Assembly (NCBI RefSeq): GCF_033807715.1 | Contig: NC_084587.1 | Span: forward strand, 27,278,517 to 27,342,516 | Direction of reading: 5' to 3' | Length of the DNA stretch: 64,000 nucleotides | Source of the DNA: Cololabis saira | Taxonomy: Eukaryota; Chordata; Actinopteri; Beloniformes; Belonidae | Part shown: piece by piece, positions 47,201 through 60,900 of the stretch | Layout of the letters: each line of letters starts with the position of its first letter | How positions within the stretch are numbered: the first letter of the stretch is position 1 | Translations under genes and position numbers: made by a program | Notes under the pieces: model-generated | What the model was told of the DNA's origin: nothing | Seen by the model: only the letters and a program-made list of their open reading frames with translations | Database searches by the model: none

Positions 47201-50200
47201 AAGGCCAGAGAAATGAGAGGAGCTTCCCCGTGGGAGACCAATAAATATTCTGTTAGTTTTGTCCGAAGTACAGCATATTTGTTCTGTGCAATGTGGTGCA
47301 TTACTACATCTGAAAGCAGAAAAAAAAAACAGCAGGTAAACCAATATACCTGTACCTCTTTCAAGAAGCTGCAGCCTAAGGTAAAATTCCTGCTGTGACA
47401 GAGGCAAGACACAATAATTACTTAAATAGGCTTATTATGAAGCTCTGTTCCTGTAGGTGGGGTTTTTTTTCACTTGTTTGTCAAAACTTAATACGTTGAT
47501 AATATATCAGTGTTTTGTTATTCTCGCTCTACTACCTTCAAAGAATAAATGACTGCAGCAGCCAAAGAAGTGACTAGTGGACATGCATGGTGAATAAGGC
47601 TGTCCTGCTGGAAAAGGAGATGAGGAGATGACGATGTTTGAGATGAGGGGGATTCAGCAGAGAGATGTGAGCTGAAAAGGTCCAGTTAAGAAGGAGCTTT
47701 GAAATCTGAGAAGCCTCAGAGGGATACATAAAGGCTTATGGTTGACTTTTAGAAATGAGACAGATCACTGGCCTGGCTGTGCTGCGCAGGTGTAGGGACT
47801 TACTATCACTGTCCAAAGGATGGCAGAGACTTTTCAGGGATTCTTGAAACTACAAGATATACAGAAAGAAATAAAATACAACCTCTTTCAGCTCGTTTTA
47901 CATATCAGACTCATTAAAAAAAAATGTTTTTGAGTTCTAAAGTAAAAAAAAATACAACTAAAGAAAATCAGCAACACACATTATAGTGTGTTATTAATTA
48001 ATGAATAAAAACTAAATCAAAATGCAGAAGCGGCGTGTGAAAAACTTCCAGACAGCTGCCAAAGGACTGAGACGGCAAGTAGCAGCCAGCTGCTGCTTTC
48101 CAAGTGTACTTCATTAATTGATCGTAGATCTTGGCAGTTACTGTAGCTGCTCTGGAGCATTCAGGTGTGTTTTAACACAGTGCCACAGAGAAAAGACATC
48201 AGCAATGATTTTAGAAAGCAAATTGCTGCTGCCAATGATTCTGAGAAACATTTATAGACAATTTGTATTCCACCATGCCACAATGAGAAAGACCATTTAC
48301 AAGCAGAAAAATACAAGACAGTAGCCAGACTTCCGAGGAGTGAACAAAAGACAAGGTCACTCAAAAGTCAGATTGTGAAATATAAAAAAAAAAAGAGAAA
48401 AGAAAATAGGAGATGCATCTCACGCTGCACCGGTCAAATTTAGTAGTATGTTAACCTTTAAAGATTGAGACGGCTTGGTTAGAAAGGGTTACCAGGAGAT
48501 ATTCTCTTTAAGGAGAACATGGCAGTAACGCACACATGTTGAAAAGGTGAATCTGCACAATCCAAAAAGCTATGGGACAACGTCCTTTGGATAGCTGAGA
48601 CTAGAATTTAGATTCAGCATAATGATAAACTTTTTTAAATGTATACAGTACAAGTATTCTAGAGTTACCCTGCATTCACAGCATCATCGAGCTTCACGAG
48701 CATCATAAGCAGCCGGCAGCCATTTATTTTCAATGATTGCTTGCTACAACGGGCATCTGGCAGCAGCGAGCGGTGCGATGCCAGTGGCCAGAGCGTCAAT
48801 TTCAAGTTGAGAGAATCTCAACTTTATACAAATGAGCAGCAGCAACGCCAAAGCAGCATCCAATTACAGACCAGAATTCCCAAGGCAAGAAGCCTTGCCC
48901 AAGGTGGGAGAAACAGAATATGAAGATGCAAGAAAAACTGAAAATCACAGTCTCTGGTTTCCCAGAGTTATACGATGTTTCCTTATTTATATATAACCAT
49001 TTAGAAGAAGTTGGATATTAATGGAAAAAGGTGTCTGAAGTTCTGGCATATCAGGTAAGTAAAAGGCTCATGTAAAATAAAACGGAGCTCCGGTATAAGA
49101 CGATGAAATTCCCTGTGGAGTTGCTGGATTTGCAGCACTTTGTGGACCTAGATGGACTGAAGCGCCGGGCCCTGCGCTTCCTCCACTGCTGCAAACAAAG
49201 AAGTTCTTCCCAAGTGCGCTCCGTGATAAAACAGGAGATCGAAAATGTGCATGCTATATACATAAATATATATAGGTATATATACACACACTCTTTCCCT
49301 CCAGTTCTGCATCTACAGGCTGAAAGCTCCTACTGCAAGCACCTGCTAGAGCTGGCAGGCAGCGCGATGAAAGCAGCCAGAGCGACCGCAGGCGATTTTG
49401 AAGCTTTTGGTGTGAATGCAGGGTTAAGTGTGATTCAAGCTATCCAATACCTAAAACTTGCCCCCAAAATGGGCCACAACACACGACAATCCTCCCAAGC
49501 AGAGCAGCAAATCTACACAAGAATAACTGACAAAGAGAAAACTGAAGCTACCTGTTGCAATAGGCCATACCTGGATGCAGGATGTACACAAAACAAATAC
49601 CCACAAACCTCAGTCAGCTAAAAGAATGTTGAAAAGAGTGGAAGAAAACTATCCACATTGATGTAAATGAATGTCATGCAGAAGGGAATTATTTACAGTT
49701 ATTGCTGGTATAGATGGTTACACAAGTTACTGAAACATAGAGTATACTTTGTTTTTACCCACTATCTTTTCATTTGATACATTTTTGTTAAATACACAAT
49801 AATATGGTTTAATATGCCAAGAGTGTTGCTCTTCTGGCATAACGTTTACCTAATTTTAAAACCTGAGGAGGACCAGATGATTTGTGTGTGTGTGTGTGTG
49901 CGTTTGTTTTCTAATACAGGAAGCCTTATTATTTAAATGTGGTGTATTTCATACCTGAATACTCAAAAGATTTTACTTCCTCAGTGGAGGTTAGTAACAG
50001 AGCTTATTAGTCGAGAGGGCAGAATTTGCATTTCACCTTTTTCAGAAACCAGCTGGGAGCCGCTTAGGCCACTGCAATTATATTCTTTAATACTAAGTGC
50101 TCTGTGCTCTTAATGGGATACTGCTTATGAAAAGGGAAGAAACCCTGGATCTGGCCCTTTTATACGTATGGACGAGAAAAGTTAACTGGGAATTTGAATG

Positions 50201-53200
50201 AACACCACACATCTACCACCTGAGCAATGCTAGACAGATGGTGGGAGAAAATGTCACTTTCAATTACAATGGGGTACATTTCAGAAAGTTAACTTTTTTA
50301 AGTCTCCAACATAAAAGTTTGGTATGTGGCCACCTATCAGACCATAAAAACATCTAATTAAACCCCTCAGTCTGTGTTGAGTGTGTTGCATCAGTCCATT
50401 CACGTTCCACAGCAGAATTTCCTTATTTAGACAGCCCAATGATTCCAAATACCTGCCATATTGTTGTCTTTGTGAGCAGTGGTTAATAGACTTATCATGC
50501 CAAAAACATTGGGAAAACAAAAAAAGAAATCATTGGGAGTGCTCACTTGATGCTCACAAAATGTTGCATTTCCTCCTGTCAACAGTCGAACAGAGAGCCC
50601 TGTGGATTAAGTTCATTTTCACAGGAAAGTTCTGACCACGGTGGACAAAAACCTAGTGGTGTTCCCACACAAATCTTAGTTACACAACTCAATATGAACA
50701 GACCACACCGAGCCCTAACCAGTAAATGTAAGTTGAGCATGTTTGTTATGTCTAGTTACACATGCTTGGGGTTCCCAGCTGATAAATGCTGCATAAGTCT
50801 CCCCCATGCAATGCATATGTGCATCTCAGGGCATTGTCATAACTTGATAGCTGCCAAGAAGTCATTAGTCCCTTTTACATTGCTGGATTTCAAGTGTTTG
50901 TGGTCTGCTCTGATATAAATGTGTGGATGCGGGATGGTGGAGCTTGGGTGCTATTTGCTGATAACAATACGACTACGTCCACAAGCTCTTCAGCCTCAGA
51001 GATGAGGAGGCCACGTCTTCCAATCACGGTGAAGCATGACAGCCAAACAGACAGTGGGACTGTCATGTTGAGCAGTACCAGTCGGTAACGCCTCCTGATT
51101 CCTCTTCCCTCACCTCAACTTGGTTTCAGGCACCCGGGATGCATAACACCCCTTGCATTTTCACTACTGCAAATTAAAGATAAGTTCTTTGTTCATGGAA
51201 AGTAATGTGGTCTGATTTAAAATGCCTATGGAAAACTGCAAAGGTTTTCAGTGGAAGTTGGGAGGGGTTTGTCCTTCCCACTTCTCTCTCTCTCTGTGGA
51301 GCAGAAGGTCGAGCAGACCCCATCCTTGGGGTATTTTCACTTATAAATGTCACAGACACCTCATTTAGAATTTGTAGAATTGTACTAAGTTTATGGAAAA
51401 GGGTATGATATTTCACCTTAAAATCATAAAATCATATTTTCTCTTTCATTTTTGTTTCCTGGCAGTTAATTTCTTTCTCTCATGAATTTGATGAAAAGTA
51501 TGTCAGCAAATAAAGTAGAGCCCCCTTTGAAGAATGTATTTAAAAGAGGGGTGACAAAAACCTCACTTTCAATAAGAGCCATTTCAAATTTCATCAGGTG
51601 AGCTTATGACGTGTCTGGAAAAAAAAAAAGATTTCTTCTCTCTTCTTTTCGTTATTTTATCAATGTAATGTTTGAGTGATTTTAGGGAGACACAGACCTT
51701 CAATTTTAAAAGTCAAGTAAGTTTAATAGTGTTTATAATTGACACAAACTCAAAGAGTATGAGAAATGATTGGACAAATTATTCAGACACTTTGCTTTAA
51801 AAGTACATTAATATTGGCTACATCTGGACTGGTTAAATTATTAAACACATCAAAAAGGACTGAGTAAGTTCAGTCACTCGGACTCATTCCTTATTATTTA
51901 TAACATTTTTAGATTATTAAGGTAAAAGCATTCATGTCTAAAGGCACATTTTTACTTAAAGCAGCCATAACTAAAATCACCAAGAGCTTTTTCAAGAGGC
52001 TGAAAGATGAATTCACAGCTGGGTCTTTGGCATTTCCACAGAGGTTTAAGGTACAGATAAGATGAATTAAGTCAGTCAAAAGATTCCTTTGCACTAATGC
52101 GAGAGACGGATGAGTTCATACAAAAAATTATTATTTAAGATTGCTACTTCTAAAAGTGGTTGTAGAAGCTAAGGAGTTATGGGTTGTGCTGAATATTTCC
52201 CGTGAGGGTATTTTATCCTCACTATACGCTGATGTGTGTTTTTTTTAGATGCTTTTTGTAAGATGTCAAGAGTTTGCATCTCAAAATCTTTCAAATATAT
52301 GCTGTGAAAAAAAGGAAAATATATTTTGCTTCTGAAATGTAGTGGAAGGAGATAAGCTATAATTACTAAAGTAAGTAAACGTAGTGGAATATTGGAGTGG
52401 AGTGTGCAACAAGCCATCAAGTTGAAAGCGATCAACGGGCTATGGTTTCTTCAAAACAAGCACTACAGAAATGAAAGGATGAGACAAGATTTACTAGTAA
52501 TTTTAGAATTTTTTTTCAAATTAAAAAAACTCTTTGACCCAGCAATACCAAGCACAAGCTCACAATAGCTTTTATATTCGTAACCAACAAACACTTGTGT
52601 GGTGATGCCACATTTTTTTGAGTCCTTTATATGCTGTGCTTGAAAATCAGATTTTCTTTTGAGTACATGTTGGCCTTCAGCATCCCTGACTTGTACTGCT
52701 AACTGTCACGCTTTGAACTCCGAATGATCCACAGAGAATCTCCTCCGATGATGAAGTGTGGACCAATGCTGTTTCCTTATGCAAATAACAGAGGGACCCA
52801 GGGAATTTGTTAATCCTTTGCAAATGTGTTTTGTGGATTTATAACAGCTTATCCCTGTTTTCCCTCAGGTGCCCCTTCAAAAGTGCCATAGGGAGTGTAA
52901 GGTGCCAGGGTCACTACTTTGAGTTGTTTAGTCCTTTTACCCTCAGAAAAGTCAGTTTTCTCTTGCCTAGCATCAACTCAGCCCTTATCCCTGTGGATGT
53001 TCTTGGAGAAGGTGGTGGAAGTTTCCTGAGGAAGTTGCTCGGAGAAAATATCTTGTCTGCAGTTGACTTGATATGTTAAAAAAGTGGATAAATGGAAGCA
53101 AAAAAATAAATAAAAAATTACACAATGACTGAGTTTTTTTTTTTTTCAACCTCAAACCCTTCACCTGGGTCAGAATTATATTCTTAATGTTTTTGAATGC

Positions 53201-53760
53201 ATTTCTGAAAATCCAAGTGTGCTTGCACTTAAATCCCTTAATTTTTTTAACCCATTTTAATTCCTTTAGTTTACATCTGGTAAAAACGTCCTTCATTTTA
53301 TAATCCTGGATTCAAGCATGTTTGTGTATTCTGCAAAATGATGATAATGAAAACCATCATTTCAAATTCTAAAATGGAAAACTTAAGTAAGAGGAAGTTT
53401 TATCCTACAGACCACAGTATGCAGCAGTAGCCTGTTCTCTGACAGTGGTGGTCTGAAGTATTGTTGAGCCCCTGTGGTTGTATTTGACTTGCTTACCCTT
53501 ATTGGGACTTTATTTTGTAAGAAGAGTTAATCTCAGTAACACCCACAAAAAGCCAAAGGCAAGAATTAATCATTTTGAGCTTTCTGAATAAGATCTACTT
53601 GGGAAAATAAAATGGTTGAAATAAAGAAAATGCAACTATCTTCATTACCAGGTAAGAGTGATACTGTATATTTCTTTCTGAACTACCACTGAGTTCTTCC
53701 CTCATTTATTACCAAGACTCCCTGATATCTAAAGTCTTCTACCTGAGGCAACAACTAATC
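44250..53760. other. Gene-poor stretch
   Basis: No convincing gene over about 9.5 kb. Open frames at 44422-44958 and 49103-49621 (plus) have no recognisable domains or splice context. Minor simple repeats include (GT)n at about 45052-45070 and 49884-49900. A minus-strand peptide with EILLWNVNGL at about 50400 resembles the start of L1 ORF2 but is too short and broken to call. Confidence 0.4.
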
Positions 53761-53765
53761 CAAAC

Positions 53766-54080
53766 ATGGAGAGGGCATTGAACCTTAGAGAACAATGGCT
53801 TCTGCTGCGTCACACTTGGCTGCAACCTGCTCCAGTGAGCTCTCACAATCTGCAGCTCTGCAAATTCTGCCTCAATGATGGCAACAGAAGCACATCATCT
53901 GCAAAAAGCAGCAATGAAATACTACAGGGTACCCTTAGAGACAGGGTGACTAGCTACACTATTCAAGAGGTGGTTGGGGCATATGGTTCAAATGCCCCCT
54001 GGACGCCTCCCTGGGGACTTACTTTGGGCATGTCTAACTGGGCTGATCATTTACTACCTGGTTTCCTCTTTCCAGTCACA
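53766..54080 (+). mobile_element. Degenerate non-LTR retrotransposon fragment (tentative)
   Basis: The sequence CCCCCTGGACGCCTCCCTGG followed by GGGCATGTCTAACTGGG matches a motif seen near the 3' end of ORF2 in fish non-LTR elements. The surrounding frame is degraded, and the element boundaries are unknown. Confidence 0.35.
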
Positions 54081-54690
54081 CTGAACAATGCTAAGTGAAA
54101 AAGAGAGGTCGTCTATGGAGTTGTTTGAACTTTTGTACCTCTTCAATGAGGCATTCTTCAACTTGATATATTTCTGTTTACTCCACTATTTACTGTCTAA
54201 CTCTAACAATTCAAAAAAAGATGTCAGCTGCCGCTATGACATATATCATAGATTAAAAGTATACCAGGGAGCTTTCGTAGATAAGTGCTTCACCTTGGAA
54301 CCTTCAAGAACTGATTTAGCAGGGATATATGGAGTTGTATAGATATAGATAACCAGTATAGATACAAAGCTATCAGATGGGCTCTAAAACAATGCCATAG
54401 CCTGTGTTCTCAGGAGATATAAACTCATGAGGTTTCCATGCTTGTGAATTTGTGTGATGTGGCAACTCTATGTTTGACACATTAAAAAAAATGTACAAAA
54501 AAAGTTACAAATCATCAACTTAGCATGGAAGAACGCTTGTTAGGTCAAAAGAGCCCCCAGCCTTACTTCATCATGTCTCATTTAAAATAAAATAATAAAA
54601 GTAGATTTTGTTGAGTTATTGAGACTTGAATTGTATCTATCTGTATATATTTTCAATTTCAATTTGAAAAACTGTTAAATTTAGTTTCTT

Positions 54691-55635
<945 letters not shown>

Positions 55636-55639
55636 TTCT

Positions 55640-55797
55640 CTGTTAATGAGGGCAGCACTGTGGTTTGGTGTTTGGCACTATTGCCTTCCACAGTCCAAAA
55701 ACAAGCACTTTTGGCTGCTTGGTGTATCTGAAATTGTCCTTAAAAATGAGTGTGAGCATGTGTGATTGTCAGGTTTGTCCTTGTGCAGCACTGAGAT
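55640..55797 (+). repeat. Interspersed repeat, left half split by hAT insertion
   Basis: It contains GGGCAGCACTGTGGTTTGGT, CACAGTCCAAAAACAAGCAC and TGAAATTGTCC in the order of a common teleost repeat. The continuation (GATGGTGACCTATCTAAGG, ACAGCTGGGATAGGC) lies on the far side of the hAT-like element, at 57214-57330. Confidence 0.65.
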
Positions 55798-55862
55798 CAG
55801 GGGTGGACTGGCCATCGGGCATACCGGGCATTTGCCCGGTGGGCCGATGGTGATTTTGGGCC

Positions 55863-55909
<47 letters not shown>

Positions 55910-56097
55910 TTTTTTTTTTTTTTGGCCCGGGCCGGCCCAAAATCACCATCGGCCGGCCCGATTTTGGGCTGTCCGATTTTTTTTATTTTTTTTGGCCCGG
56001 GCAGGCCCATCGGCCCATTTGATTTTGTTTTTTACCTGACAACAACTGGTACCACTGGCCGATTGGTTATGATGAGTTAGATTGGTTATGGGCTGAA

Positions 56098-56153
56098 GTC
56101 TCGCGCCCCAAGGGGCCTCGCGCCCCAAGGGGCCTCGCGCCCCAAGGGGCCCT
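56098..56153 (+). repeat. Three tandem copies of an 18-bp GC-rich unit
   Basis: Unit CCTCGCGCCCCAAGGGGC, itself partly palindromic (GCCCCAAGGGGC), repeated three times inside the hAT-like element. Confidence 0.9.
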
Positions 56154-56509
56154 GGGCCGTTTTTTTTTTTTTTTCAAATTCTTTTTCGTTTTTTCCCTTA
56201 TAAATATCAACAGTCACGTTCCATTACAGACCTAAATGTGTACTAGTCTGTGCATATCAATAAATATATGTGCAATGATGCGCGTGTCTGTTGTTCAATA
56301 CAACTGCGTCAAACCAAGCGCAGACACAAGGTGCTCTGATCCAGACGGGTGGATTTGGAACAAACTGTCACACAATGTCGAGAGAACGAGACAGAATCAG
56401 GAAATTTCCATCAGGGGATGAAAAAAGAAAAAAAACTAAAGAAAATGGAAGAGTTTAATGCCTCTCTGAAAGGCTCGTTTGATAAATTTGTTACAAAAAT
56501 CACCGATCC

Positions 56510-56577
56510 AACCGGGTCTCAAGCAGCCGTGGGGCCCCGTGTCAACCGGGTCTCAAGCAGCCGTGGGGCCCCGTGTC
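56510..56577 (+). repeat. 34-bp tandem duplication
   Basis: Two identical adjacent copies beginning AACCGGGTCTCAAGCAGCCG inside the hAT-like element. Perfect identity suggests a recent duplication. Confidence 0.9.
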
Positions 56578-56812
56578 GAGGCAAGAGATGATGATGTGGC
56601 AGGGGAAGGTATCCAGTATTTTGATAATTGGAGAGTTAAAATTGCGCATATAGACACCCGATCCGACCCGAAAAACCCAAAAAATTTCGCGCGCGCTCGC
56701 TACGCTCACGCGCGAGGGCCCCCCCCCAGCCTGAAAATCACAGGACTTATCTGTGGTGGTGAAAGAAGTCAGCAGTATGAATTTGAAAGATGTGTGAGCA
56801 TCCCTTCATGAT

Positions 56813-56876
56813 AAACAGAGGGGGAACGCATTCTGACAGCAGTATTTCACGCTGTCAGAATGCGTTCCCCCTGTTT
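56813..56876. repeat. Strong hairpin (26-bp stem, 10-base loop)
   Basis: Left arm 56813-56840 and right arm 56851-56876 (GCTGTCAGAATGCGTTCCCC and onward) pair with only a 2-base bulge around loop AGTATTTCAC. It lies inside the hAT-like element. Confidence 0.85.
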
Positions 56877-57213
56877 AAAATGGGTTAATATATCATTGTA
56901 GATATCTGAAATGTTCTTTTTGACTAGGAACAATTGAATTACAGATATCTGCAACAAATGTTAAAACGGCTTGCCATACAAGTTTGCTGGTCTACTCAGA
57001 AACAGTACTAAGTACATCTATAACGGGACTGGGGGGGATGGTGTAGGTTTAGGTTTATTAGACAAGAACATACACACCAACAAGACAGTGTACAAGCGGT
57101 GTCACAAGAACGTTTGTTTTCATTCATAGGCTTCATTTTCTTTCCATCAATACCTGGTGGGCCGGTCTAGGCTCAAAATGCCCGGGCCGATTTTTTGTCC
57201 CAGTCCAGCCCTG

Positions 57214-57330
57214 ACTGAGATGGTGACCTATCTAAGGTGAACCCTGACTCTCACTCCAATGACAGCTGGGATAGGCCCCCCTGGAAAGCTGGAAAAGAGT
57301 GAAGCAGGTATAGCTAATGAATGGGTGACT
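57214..57330 (+). repeat. Interspersed repeat, right half
   Basis: It continues 55640-55797 after the hAT-like insertion: GATGGTGACCTATCTAAGG, ACAGCTGGGATAGGCC and a decayed end near AATGAATGGG. Confidence 0.65.
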
Positions 57331-57929
57331 TTGAAGAGTCGATTGGCACTCTTAGTCTCTTATTACGTTTTGCATGAGAGACTGACAAATTGCATGTGGA
57401 TGGAAAGGTAGGCAGAAAACCATAGAGTGTGATAATTCGAATTGGCCTCAAATATTTTACTATTGCCATATTTATTTTATGGGGTAAATGTGAGTTTTGA
57501 GATTTTTGAAGCAGGATTTTTTAGTTGTAATGTATCCTGTTCACGCTTGCCAGGGGACTTGTGCTTTGCGATAATGCAGACCTAGGGCAGCGCCTCTCTT
57601 CAGGTGCAATCCTGCAATGTTGTGGTGCATCTTATTTAGCTCACAAGTCAGAACTTGAAATAATGTCACACTTGAGTTGACATTGTACAATTGTTTTTTT
57701 GGAAAATTACCTTTAAAAAAGTTTGACATGACATTGCTGTTACTAGCCATTTTTAGCTATACAAATTTATAAGCAGCATTTAGCACATACAATCTAAGTA
57801 GCAACATGTCCGCTGATAAAAAGTGAACGGTAGTATTAGTACATCTGACATAATGGTTAGAAACAGTAAATTTACCTGAGTGCGTACTTTGTTCATGTTA
57901 GCCATGTTGGATTCGGAAGTCAGGGTAGT
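57331..57929. other. Non-coding spacer
   Basis: Nothing recognised. It separates the repeat at 57214-57330 from the foldback-like element. Confidence 0.4.
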
Positions 57930-60900
57930 AGTCTAGACGGATTTCAGAAAAAAGGCCTTTTATAAGAAGTAAGGAGCATTTATGGGTACAAGTCGGGAAC
58001 CGGCCTACCTTACATATTTCAAGGGTGCTGAGTCCAAAAACACCGGTACCCGAGTGAAATTTTGAGTTTTTTACCTTCTAATTTGCATATCAAAATGGCC
58101 ACCAAATTGCCCATCTTGCACAGTTATTGGACCATTTCCTCCTATTTTTTTTGTAAGTAGGCAATCAAGATGAGGAAATTAAGTTTCTAGATCGATAGTC
58201 AAGGGTCAAAAAAGGATATAGTGGAGGCTCAGTGCCTTTTTTATGTATATATATATATGCAAAATACCAACTTTTAAGGTGAAATTAAGCATTATTTGTG
58301 TCATTTTTAAGGCCGACATAAATATTAAAGAAAAGTTACTCTGAATTTTTTCCTGTTGATATGACATATGATGTACACCATATTATATGATAACAAAGAA
58401 AAAAATCCATTGCAAGTGGTCTGGGATTTCATGTTTTTTTTCGCAAATTAAGCATTTGTTCTCTAAATTCTCTAAAAACCCAGGTAAATAGGGAAATATA
58501 TTCAAAAAGAGACCACCATGAAACGTACCAAGTTGAATATTTAGATCAGTACATAGCATGGTCAGTCCCATCGCTGAGGACCCTTTGCCTGAGGTGAATT
58601 AACAGCAAAGAGGATCGTAACAGTTTCACACGCTTTGGTACCTATAGCCACCTCAACCACCTGCAGCCACCTATAGCCACTTATAGCCACCTGCAGCCAC
58701 CTATAGCCACCTGCAGCCACCTATAGCCACCTGCAGCCACCTATAGTCACCTGCAGCCACCTATAGCCACCTGCAGCCACCTATAGCCACCTGCAGCCAC
58801 CTATAGCCACCTGCAGCCACCTATAGCCACCTGCAGCCACTTATAGCCACCTGCAGCCACCTATAGCCACCTGCAGCCACTTATAGCCACCTGCAGCCAC
58901 TTATAGCCACCTGCAGCCACCTATAGCCACCTATAGCCACCTATAGCCATCTGCAGCCACCTATAGCCACCTGCAGCCACCTATAGCCACCTGCAGCCAC
59001 CTATAGCCACCTGCAGCCATCTATAGCCACCTATAGCCACTTAAAGCAAACCTGCAGCGACTTATAGCCACTTATAGCCACCTGCAGCCACCTATAGCAA
59101 CCTATAGCCACCTGCAGCCATCTATAGCCACCTATAGCCACTTAAAGCAAACCTGCAACCACCTATAGTCACCTATAGCCACCTGCAGCCACCTATAGTC
59201 ACCTATAGCCACCTGCAGCCACCTATAGCCACCTGCAGCCGCCTATAGCCACCTGCAGCCACCTATAGCCGCCTGCAGCCACCTATAGCCACCTGCAGCC
59301 ACTTATAGCCACCTGCAGCCACCTATAGCCACCTATAGCCACCTGCAGCCACTTATAGCCACCTGCAGCCACCTATAGCCACTTATAGCCACCTGCAGCC
59401 ACCTATAGCCACTTATAGCCACCTGCAGCCACCTATAGCTACCTGCAGCCACCTATAGCCACCTATAGCCACCTGCAGCCACCTATAGCCACCTGCAGCC
59501 ACCTATAGCCACCTGCAGCCACCTATAGCCACCTGCAGCCATCTATAGCCACCTATAGCCACTTAAAGCAAACCTGCAGCGACCTATAGCCACTTATAGC
59601 CACCTGCAGCCACCTATAGCCACCTGCAGCCACCTATAGCCACCTGCAGCCACCTATAGTCACCTATAGCCACCTGCAGCCACCTATAGTCACCTATAGC
59701 CACCTGCAGCCGCCTATAGCCACCTGCAGCCGCCTATAGCCACCTGCAGCCACCTGCAGCCACATCTAGCCACCTGCAGCCACCTATAGCCACTGATAGT
59801 CACCTATAGCCACCTGCAGCCACATTTAGCCACCTGCAGCCACCTATAGCCACTGATAGTCACCTATAGCCACCTGCAGCCACCTATAGCCACCTATAGC
59901 CACCTGCAGCTACCTATAGCCACCTGCAGCCACCTATAGCCACCTGCAGCCACCTATAGCCACCTGCAGCCACCTATAGCCACCTGCAGCCACCTGCAGC
60001 CGCCTATAGCCACCTGCAACCACCTATAGCCACCTATAGCCACCTGCAGCTACCTATAGCCACCTGCAGCCACCTATAGCCACCTGCAGCCACCTATAGT
60101 CACCTATAGCCACCTGCAGTCGCCTATAGCCACCTGCAGCCACCTATAGCCACCTGCAGCCACATTTAGCCACCTGCAGCCACCTATAGCCACTGATAGT
60201 CACCTATAGCCACCTGCAGCCACCTATAGCCACCTGCAGCCACCTATAGCCACCTGCAACCACCTATAGCCACCTGCAGCCCCCTGCAGCCACCTATAGC
60301 CACCTGCAACCACCTATAGCCACCTGCAGCCACCTGCAACCACCTATAGCCACCTGCAACCACCTATAGCCACCTGCAACCACCTATAGCCACCTGCAGC
60401 CACCAGCAACCACCTATAACCAAATGCCGAAAATCGGGGCTGTTATGCACTGCAATGTGTACATGTCAGAGTGATGACCAATGTCCTTGTTTAAATGTGG
60501 AGTTGTAGTCCTCAAGCATACCAAGGCAATGGGTAACCAAAGAACTTGGAAAAGGACTGCAGAAAGAAATACTAATCAAAATGAAATTCCAAAGACAAAT
60601 GGCACACAAGCAAACTAGAAAGGTATAAAAACAATTTACCAAAACAAGTGACCTATGGAACTTACAGAAGAAGACAGACGAAAGCAAAGCAATTCAGCTA
60701 GAAACATGAAAGAAAATATACAGAAACAAAATCTGATCTGTAGAACTGTTCAAGGGATGTTTCATGTTTTTTTTCCCTATTCACTTAAATATTTCGATGT
60801 TTGAATTAAGAGCATTATGCTTTGTTTGCATAAAAAAATGAATTCTCAAACAACTTGCAATGGTGTTTTTCTTAATTATTATGTAATATGGAATACATCA

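Larger units (their letters stand above)
55798..57213. mobile_element. hAT-like element with CAGGG ends and perfect 8-bp target duplication
   Basis: Inverted ends CAGGG(G)TGGACTGG / CCAGTCCAGCCCTG are flanked by ACTGAGAT at 55790-55797 and 57214-57221. CAGGG termini and an 8-bp duplication define hAT. The left part is folded: GCCCGGT...GGGCCGATGGTGATTTTGG and its complement surround a long A-run and T-run (55863-55924). Further inside are an 18-bp triplet repeat, a 34-bp tandem pair and a long hairpin. A remnant frame at 56479-56811 does not show a catalytic core. It is non-autonomous. Confidence 0.85.

Noticed and set aside
49103..49621. 172-residue plus-strand open frame
   Set aside because: No recognisable domain, contains a low-complexity Tyr/Ile run over a (TA)n tract, and has no splice or promoter context. 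Probably chance.
50281..50520. Minus-strand peptide with EILLWNVNGL resembling the L1 ORF2 start
   Set aside because: Only about ten residues fit; the rest does not follow the endonuclease sequence, so it is too weak to annotate.
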